Source: Cryobacterium zongtaii (GTDB lineage Bacteria > Actinomycetota > Actinomycetes > Actinomycetales > Microbacteriaceae). From it: DNA of 64,000 nucleotides. Below, piece after piece: positions 59,484-64,000 of this stretch. The stretch covers positions 1-64,000 of the forward strand of contig NZ_PPXD01000026.1 in NCBI RefSeq assembly GCF_002909375.1, in the 5' to 3' direction. Every line of letters begins with the position of its first letter. Position 1 is the first letter of the stretch. The notes under the pieces were generated by a model, which searched no databases, had not been told where the DNA came from, and saw nothing but the letters and a program-made list of their open reading frames with translations. A program made the position numbers and the translations under genes.

Positions 59484-60303
59484 TCAGTTGATCCGGACCA
59501 CTGTCTTTCGGGTCCCGTGACCATTCGCCTGTTCGACGTGTGCCGTGATTGCGTCTTCCCAAGGGACGATCCTGGGAACGGGGGTAACGAGGTCCTCCTC
59601 GGTGAGTGCGAGTACGCTCTCGATGAGATTGCGGGTTGCGGTCGGAACTGTGCGGCTGAGGTTGATGATGCTAGACCCGGCGAGCGAAACGTTCCGGGTT
59701 CGCAGTTCGCCCGGAGTCGGCGTGACGGCGTCCTTTTGGGCGGCCGCAGCTCCATAGCTGATGACAGTGCCGCCGGACGCGACTTCTGTAAGGGAGTTAG
59801 CCAGCACATCGCCCCCGATCGATTCCAGGATGATGTCAAACATTGACCGCCCGCGGCGTCCTTCGCTCGAGCGAAGAAATTAGTGCCGCGCTCGACCCCA
59901 ATGACCCCGTCCGCGAGACCTCCCGCTTTGGAAGCTGAACCGAGTCCCCCAACGATGTGATCGACCCGATACCGGCGAAGGAGCGCTGCTAACGCATACC
60001 CCACTCCGCCGGCGGCACTTGTGGTGAGGACGTTGCTTCCCAGCCCGGGTGTGGAGCGGCGCACGAGGCCACTAGCCGTTGCCCACGTCAAGGGGATGCT
60101 TGATGCGGTTGCTCCATACCGCGGACGAAGGGTCACCCAGAGGCGTAGCCAGGGGCGCCCCGTCGAGCAAGCGCATCGGTAAAGTTCAGCCCCGCATACT
60201 CGACCTGGATCAGGACCTGGCCGGGCTCCAACTCCGGCACCGAAATGTTTGTGTACCGAAGCACTTCGGGACCGCCGGGCTCAGTCATTTGCGGAGTTCT
60301 CAT
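59484..60303 (-). pseudogene. Quinone oxidoreductase (zinc-free MDR) pseudogene
   Basis: The frame starts at ATG 60303 (MRTPQMTEPGGPEVLRY), overlapping the HD gene stop by ATGA, and reads LEPGQVLIQVEYAGLNFTDA before a TGA in GYASG-stop-PFVRG. A middle part is deleted. Another frame gives NAD-domain sequence (LTWATASGLVRR, SAAGGVGYALAALLRRY). A shift near 59846 leads to FDIILESIGGDVLANSL and a normal C-terminus ending at 59484. Stop, deletion and frameshift together show inactivation. It was the last gene of the FCD-OsmC-HD operon. Confidence 0.8.
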
Positions 60304-60902
60304 GAGTGCTGATCGTCCAATGGGTTGGCACGAATCAGATCGACGATGCCACTCCTCATCGCTGAAGCTGCGGCGCTAGTTGGTTTTCGCCGACTTTGCG
60401 CCTCGAAGCATCGGATGAATTGCGCGCCTAAATCCAGGCGGGGCACTTTGCCGAGCACGTCATTCACGGTCTCAGGGTTCCAGTGGTGTGCATTTCGTCC
60501 TGATATGTCGAGTGAGGTCGCAACCCTGAGCAACTCGCTCTCCGAACCTGGCTCAACCTCGTCGTCGGTCATGTGAGAAACGATGATCTTATACAGCTCG
60601 TTGCGTCGTTCGATCGTCCAGTCAGCGCCTGCCGCGAAGGCCCAAGCGACATGCCCGCCCGCTTTTTCAAAGGCGACGTTTTCGCTGTCGAATTCCGGTA
60701 CCAGTCCCAGGTCGTGAAGCAGAGCAGACACGTAGAGCAGCTCAGCGTCAAATGCGATGCGGTTGCGGTCCGCATGATCCACCGCCCAGGCATACGAGCG
60801 GATGCTGTGGTTGAGGAGTGCGGGGGTGAGGTACTGTCGCGCAACTTCCAGAGCCAATGCACTTACCCGGCTCGGGGGATCGATTGTGGGTGTGATTCCC
60901 AT
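60300..60902 (-). CDS. HD-domain phosphohydrolase-like protein
   Basis: The 200-residue protein has the HD pattern: HSIRSYAWA, LLYVSALLHDLGLVPEF with His-Asp metal ligands, and GGHVAWAFA. It resembles small HD proteins of the cyanamide-hydratase-like group. It starts directly after the OsmC stop (TAA then ATG) and overlaps the oxidoreductase relic by ATGA. The substrate is unknown; the neighbours suggest breakdown or detoxification of a small nitrogen- or sulphur-containing compound. Confidence 0.85.
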   Translation of the reverse strand: MGITPTIDPPSRVSALALEVARQYLTPALLNHSIRSYAWAVDHADRNRIAFDAELLYVSALLHDLGLVPEFDSENVAFEKAGGHVAWAFAAGADWTIERRNELYKIIVSHMTDDEVEPGSESELLRVATSLDISGRNAHHWNPETVNDVLGKVPRLDLGAQFIRCFEAQSRRKPTSAAASAMRSGIVDLIRANPLDDQHS

Positions 60903-61373
60903 TTAGGATGCCCGCTCGATGGTTGCACGGTGGTAGATCGGCGTTTGGATCGACCTGGCGATGAAGCAGTAGTCGCCAACGCGCGTATGCAGCTCCTCGG
61001 CGAGTAGAGCGTCGCTGTCTGAACTGATGGTGACTTCCGGGTGCAACGTGACGCTCTCGAACTGTCCAGCGCCATTGTCTTCTTCGATCATGTGGCCGGT
61101 GGCACGATCCTCATAGTTGAGGACGGTGACACCCTCCTTTGCGGCTAGAGCGAGGTACCAGAGCATGTGACATTGGGCGATGGACGCTAGGTAGAGCTGC
61201 TCAGGATTCCAGCGTGTGGGGTCGCCTCGAAACGATGGGTCGGAAGAACCAGCAATCGTGGCCAAGCCCTCACCCGTTACCTCGTGATTTCGGGAGTAGG
61301 AGCGAAGGGTCTTCGTCCCCTCTCCGGTATTGCCAGTCCAAGTGATGGACAGCGCGTAGTTGTGGTCGGTCAT
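60903..61373 (-). CDS. OsmC-family peroxide/organic hydroperoxide reductase-like protein
   Basis: The 156-residue protein has the OsmC fold with NPEQLYLASIAQCHMLWYL (first active Cys) and VGDYCFIARSI (second Cys). The pair supports thiol-dependent peroxide reduction. WTGN at the N-terminus and the PTRWNPEQL segment are typical of the YhfA/OsmC group. It overlaps the FCD regulator by ATGA and is followed by the HD gene. Confidence 0.9.
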   Translation of the reverse strand: MTDHNYALSITWTGNTGEGTKTLRSYSRNHEVTGEGLATIAGSSDPSFRGDPTRWNPEQLYLASIAQCHMLWYLALAAKEGVTVLNYEDRATGHMIEEDNGAGQFESVTLHPEVTISSDSDALLAEELHTRVGDYCFIARSIQTPIYHRATIERAS

Positions 61374-62011
61374 TGTTGGGGTCCCTCATTCAGTGCAAGA
61401 AGTGTTTCGCGGGTATTGAGGATGTGCTTTTCGACAGCATCGCGCGCGGCCGCGGCGTCGCCTCCGAGCACGGCGTCGATAATCACCCGATGCTCGCGAT
61501 CGACCTGCTCCACCCGCTCAGGTGTGTGGAGAGTGTGTTTCGTGCTGACGGTGATGCGATCCCACCAAAGCGCCAACGTCGCACTTATCGCTGCGTTGCT
61601 CGCGAGAGCGGCTGATCGCTCGTGGAACAGTCGATTGAAGTCAACGCCCTGCTCGAGGTCTCCGGCCCGAGTGTGCGAGGCGGCGCTGTCGGCAAGCTGC
61701 GCCAGCTCGGCAAGAGCTGCGGGCGGAAGTTCTCCCGCGCTCACTCGTTGAGCTGCTTGGAAGACAGCCCACCCCTCAAGCCCTGCACGTGCGGATAGCA
61801 AGTCGGCAAGTTCCGGGATCGCCATGACCTTGACTCTTACCCCTCGACCCTGGGCGATCACTAAGCCGTCGCCCTCAAGCCGGTGCAGCGCCTCTCGTAT
61901 CGGCGTGCGACTCACACCCAGACGTGTGGCCAGGTCTGCTTCGGCAATGCGAACTTTTGGATCTAGTTGTCCCGACACCACTAACCGATGTAACTCCGAA
62001 TAGATTGTCAT
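61370..62011 (-). CDS. GntR-family (FCD subgroup) regulator
   Basis: ATG 62011 (MTIYSELHRLV) gives 213 residues, with a promoter ending seven bases upstream that would produce a leaderless mRNA. The winged helix is RIAEADLATRLGVSRTPIREALHRLEGDGLV (about 20-55). The FCD domain (about 70-205) has FNRLFHERSAALASNAAI and EHRVIIDAVLGGDAAAARDAVEKH, with Asp/His residues for a metal-bound ligand. It is first in the operon with OsmC, HD and the oxidoreductase relic and lies under an inverted repeat, so it is probably autoregulated. Confidence 0.9.
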   Translation of the reverse strand: MTIYSELHRLVVSGQLDPKVRIAEADLATRLGVSRTPIREALHRLEGDGLVIAQGRGVRVKVMAIPELADLLSARAGLEGWAVFQAAQRVSAGELPPAALAELAQLADSAASHTRAGDLEQGVDFNRLFHERSAALASNAAISATLALWWDRITVSTKHTLHTPERVEQVDREHRVIIDAVLGGDAAAARDAVEKHILNTRETLLALNEGPQQ

Positions 62012-62049
62012 ACCGATTATTGTATGCAGTAACACATAGTGCATGCAAT
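62012..62049 (-). promoter_or_regulatory. Leaderless promoter with GntR/FCD operator
   Basis: On the minus strand, TTGCAT (62048-62043), an 18-base spacer and TACAAT (62024-62019) end seven bases before ATG 62011. ATTGTATGCA (62019-62028) and TGCATGCAAT (62040-62049) form an inverted repeat (9 of 10) that covers both promoter elements, which fits repression by the FCD regulator. Confidence 0.65.
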
Positions 62050-62125
62050 CCGCCCTTGCATCCCTCCGCGCCGCGATCTTGAACTGCTAACCCGCACCGG
62101 CCAATGGAAGCCAACATGCTCAACT

Positions 62126-62155
62126 GTCTCGCAACCCTAGGGATATAGGACGTCT
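62126..62155. repeat. Palindromic repeat, half copy
   Basis: GTCTCGCAACCCTAGGGATA matches the left arm; a right-arm-like TTGGGTAATCTCGAGAC follows at about 62185-62202. Confidence 0.5.
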
Positions 62156-62208
62156 CACGGCCTAGACCTGGTCTTTCGCATTTCTTGGGTAATCTCGAGA
62201 CCCGGCGA

Positions 62209-62271
62209 GTCTCGTAACTACATCGCATATCCTCCGGCAGAAATTTCGGTACTCGTCTTTGGTTATGAGAC
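62209..62271. repeat. Palindromic repeat with expanded centre
   Basis: GTCTCGTAACT at the left and GGTTATGAGAC at the right (9 of 11 paired) enclose about 41 bases. Nothing else of note was seen in the 62050-62380 gap. Confidence 0.5.
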
Positions 62272-62380
62272 ACCATCTTGCGAGGCCCAATGCGGCTACG
62301 ACTGCTCAGCTATCGGCATGGAGGCGGCGACATCCTCTCCTTGCGCGGTACGAAGACATGGCACTTGGCGCGCAGCGGAC

Positions 62381-62743
62381 TCATCGCTCTACAGCAGCCA
62401 AAGCCTTGTCGATGGTGAGCGCGGACTCAGCGCCCTTGACGCCATCGAACCAACGCACGACGCCGTTAGCGGTTTGAGCTCGTGGGACGAGGGCGGTGGA
62501 CTCCGCCGCCATTTCGAGCAGTCCGGCTACCTGTCCTGCCGGGCCCACGGCGTGAAGACCAGGCGCACCCGTGCCGTCTTTGCCTTTGTAAGGCGTGCCG
62601 TCAATCGCTTCCACGTGCCAGGCGGCCAACTGCTCGAACACCTGCGCGAGCGCGTCTTGGGCGGCTTGGAGGTAGCACAACAGGTCGTAGGAGTCGGATG
62701 GGCGCAGAACGGTACGAATGGAGTGTGCAAGCTTTTGCGTCAT
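62381..62743 (-). CDS. Hypothetical protein in the mobile-element-type region
   Basis: The 120-residue protein has a helical N-terminal half (LRPSDSYDLLCYLQAAQDALAQVFEQLAAW) and a region with KGKDGTGAPGL, then helices ending in ALTIDKALAAVER. The pattern is coherent and codon use looks normal, but I recognise no family. Small helical proteins of this kind are common next to relaxase genes on actinobacterial plasmids and integrative elements. Confidence 0.5.
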   Translation of the reverse strand: MTQKLAHSIRTVLRPSDSYDLLCYLQAAQDALAQVFEQLAAWHVEAIDGTPYKGKDGTGAPGLHAVGPAGQVAGLLEMAAESTALVPRAQTANGVVRWFDGVKGAESALTIDKALAAVER

Positions 62744-62789
62744 AGCGAGTAGCTCGTCTGCGAGCTCGGTTTGTGGGCCTCTTCATTGA

Positions 62790-63284
62790 CTACGGTGGCA
62801 TCTCCTGGCCTGTCGGTCGTGGTTCGTGAGTTATGGATGCGTGCCGAGGTTCGGTGTATTGTTCGCGCGGTGTCGACACCGAGGAACTGCGAAAGCTCAG
62901 CCGCGACTCTGAGAAAAACACAGGCTCCTCGAGTCGCTCCTGCTCGCCGCCATTGAAGTGTCCGGCAGTAGTCGCCCGACATCGCTCTTCCCGACCGCGC
63001 ACGCGAACCAGTGTGATCAAGGTTGCGGGGCCTGCAACGAGGAACTTCAGCGAGTTCCACGCAAACAGCAACGCAAAGAGGTTCAGCCAGCCCGCGCCGC
63101 TATTGTCAGCCAGACCAGCACACAACACCATCGCGAATGTGTATGGGACCGCAAGAAGTGTCGCAGGCAGGCCCCACTTCAGACCGCGGCGAGTGTGGAT
63201 GGCAGCGAGCGCGATGTTGGTCGGCATGAACCGCCGCACGACGTAGTAGGCGCGGGCCGTTACGCCCAGGATAAGTCCGAACAT
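62790..63284 (-). CDS. Small membrane protein of the type found on actinobacterial mobile elements
   Basis: The 164-residue protein has an N-terminal helix (FGLILGVTARAYYVVRRFMP), a TRRGLKWGLPATLLAVPYTFAMVLCAG helix, and a third helix (GWLNLFALLFAWNSLKFLVAGPATLITLV), followed by a hydrophilic tail. RRGLKWG-P and GWLNLF-LL--WN-LKF look like a family sometimes labelled sulfate permease-like, near conjugation genes; that label is doubtful. The tail beyond about residue 100 is Arg/Ser-rich and could follow a frameshift. Confidence 0.6.
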   Translation of the reverse strand: MFGLILGVTARAYYVVRRFMPTNIALAAIHTRRGLKWGLPATLLAVPYTFAMVLCAGLADNSGAGWLNLFALLFAWNSLKFLVAGPATLITLVRVRGREERCRATTAGHFNGGEQERLEEPVFFSESRLSFRSSSVSTPREQYTEPRHASITHEPRPTGQEMPP

Positions 63285-63395
63285 GCTTGAGCCTTCGTGA
63301 TGTTCGGCGACGAGAACCTGGAAGGACTGCCTATTGGAGGGATCGTCGTGCCGTCACTGCAAGTGGCGGCGCACATGAGGTCGCTTGATTCGAGT

Positions 63396-63998
63396 TTAGA
63401 ACTGGATGCCTGATGTCGGAAGCCCCAAGCTGACGCGCTGATGAGGTGCATCGGAGGCCGGGAGCCGATCCGCGAGGCGCTGAGCTCGTCTGAGCGCTGC
63501 GTGAGCGCGATCCCTGTCGAGCTGTTGGGCAGTCGATTGCGGTGGCGGGCCAAGAGCACTCGCGCTGACGATCTCGTATCGGTCCCGGTAGGCCGCGACG
63601 GTGCGTCCGAACTGGCGCCAAGCGCCATCCTCGGATTCCCGTGGTGCCGCCCCAAGGTGTTTCGTCCACGCCTCCGTCGCGACCAGCGAGGCTGCCAGGC
63701 ATGCCGCTGCTCGGGCCTCCATCAGGTCGCTGCGCTCGGTGAGTGCTCGGTGAAGGTCAGCGCGCATCGGCCCGGAGGCTCGCGGAATGAGCCCGGCGAT
63801 TAGTCGCGGCGTTTTGCTCGAGCGACCCGCCCCGGTTTCACGGGCGGTCACCGACGACACTCGGGCCCGAAGAACGGCAGCAATGTCTTGAGCATCCTCG
63901 ACACCGCGAACCGCGACGACGTGCTTGATTAGGCGCTCGATGTCGAAGTGGTGTGCCTCGGCGCGACGGAGTTCGGCGGTCAGCGGGCCGAACGCATC
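63396..63998 (-). CDS. C-terminal part of a MobF/TraA-like relaxase (cut by window edge)
   Basis: The frame enters from the right edge (codons from 63998) and ends at 63396, giving about 200 residues. It contains PLTAELRRAEAHHFDIERLI, VEDAQDIAAVLRARV, then PRASGPMRADLHRALTERSDLMEARAAA, and later WRQFGRTVAAYRDRYEI and RAHAALRRAQRLADRLP. This matches the C-terminal region of large actinobacterial TraA/TrwC-type relaxases, after the helicase domain. The catalytic Tyr and HUH motifs lie outside the window. It shows that the neighbouring DNA is or was conjugative or mobilisable. Confidence 0.7.
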   Translation of the reverse strand, partial: DAFGPLTAELRRAEAHHFDIERLIKHVVAVRGVEDAQDIAAVLRARVSSVTARETGAGRSSKTPRLIAGLIPRASGPMRADLHRALTERSDLMEARAAACLAASLVATEAWTKHLGAAPRESEDGAWRQFGRTVAAYRDRYEIVSASALGPPPQSTAQQLDRDRAHAALRRAQRLADRLPASDAPHQRVSLGLPTSGIQF

Positions 63999-64000
63999 CG

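Noticed and set aside
54589-62271. Integron attC sites as an explanation for the repeats
   Set aside because: The ends do not fit the attC core consensus (RYYYAAC/GTTRRRY), bracketed modules have mixed strands and several genes, and no integrase is in the window.
20439-62271. CRISPR array built from the repeats
   Set aside because: Copies are irregularly spaced by hundreds to thousands of bases, vary in sequence and have no spacer pattern or cas genes.

Overview
The window is GC-rich DNA with tightly packed actinobacterial-style genes: frequent GTG starts, ATGA and TAATG overlaps inside operons, AGGAGG-type ribosome sites and some leaderless promoters. Gene content (ECF vitamin-type transporter, MmsAB/ChvE sugar transporter with ROK regulator, GAF-ANTAR regulators, CGNR zinc-finger regulator, GH3 glucosidase with an Opp-type transporter) fits a high-GC Gram-positive bacterium, most likely family Microbacteriaceae (for example Cryobacterium-like). 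This placement is an inference from gene types, not from a marker gene. No rRNA, convincing tRNA or CRISPR array was seen.

Layout. 1-3.0 kb: two tandem proteins resembling the C-terminal barrel of PLP-dependent diaminopimelate-type decarboxylases, an unknown partner, a small membrane protein and a Cys-rich copper-storage-like protein. 3.4-11.5 kb: a seven-gene minus-strand operon (two S-adenosylhomocysteine hydrolase-like proteins, fused ECF ATPases, ECF S and T components, an amidohydrolase/deaminase, a cupin) with a LacI-type operator and a divergent LacI regulator. This is the best candidate for an undescribed uptake and salvage system. 11.8-19.5 kb: a GGDEF-EAL protein, a decayed IS21 istB, an Asp23-like protein, and an ABC exporter divergent from a histidine kinase/response regulator pair. 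20.4-25 kb: two HAD phosphatases and an MFS/DeoR pair with overlapping leaderless promoters. 25.3-28.5 kb: a TetR/MMPL exporter pair. 29.6-34.9 kb: a hexitol PTS locus (MtlD-like dehydrogenase, SIS isomerase, hexulose-phosphate epimerase, EIICB, SorC-type regulator). 37-43.5 kb: a monosaccharide ABC transporter with sugar kinase and ROK regulator. 45-53.5 kb: a TetR-controlled beta-glucoside uptake operon ending in a GH3 enzyme. 53.7-62 kb: a GAF-ANTAR protein, a small membrane protein, a CGNR-controlled cluster and a GntR/FCD-controlled cluster. 62.3-64 kb: plasmid/ICE-type genes including the C-terminal part of a MobF/TraA-like relaxase.

Between these units lie many relics: istB, IS481 transposase, SDR, TetR, two damaged GAF-ANTAR genes, a frameshifted DUF1348 gene and a broken quinone oxidoreductase. 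About ten copies or half-copies of a roughly 42-bp imperfect palindrome (ends GTCTCGTAACC / GGTTACGAGAC) occur only in the gaps and bracket several accessory gene clusters. Together with the relaxase this suggests a plastic accessory region, possibly a plasmid or integrated element, whose intact modules are mainly for carbohydrate uptake and salvage.
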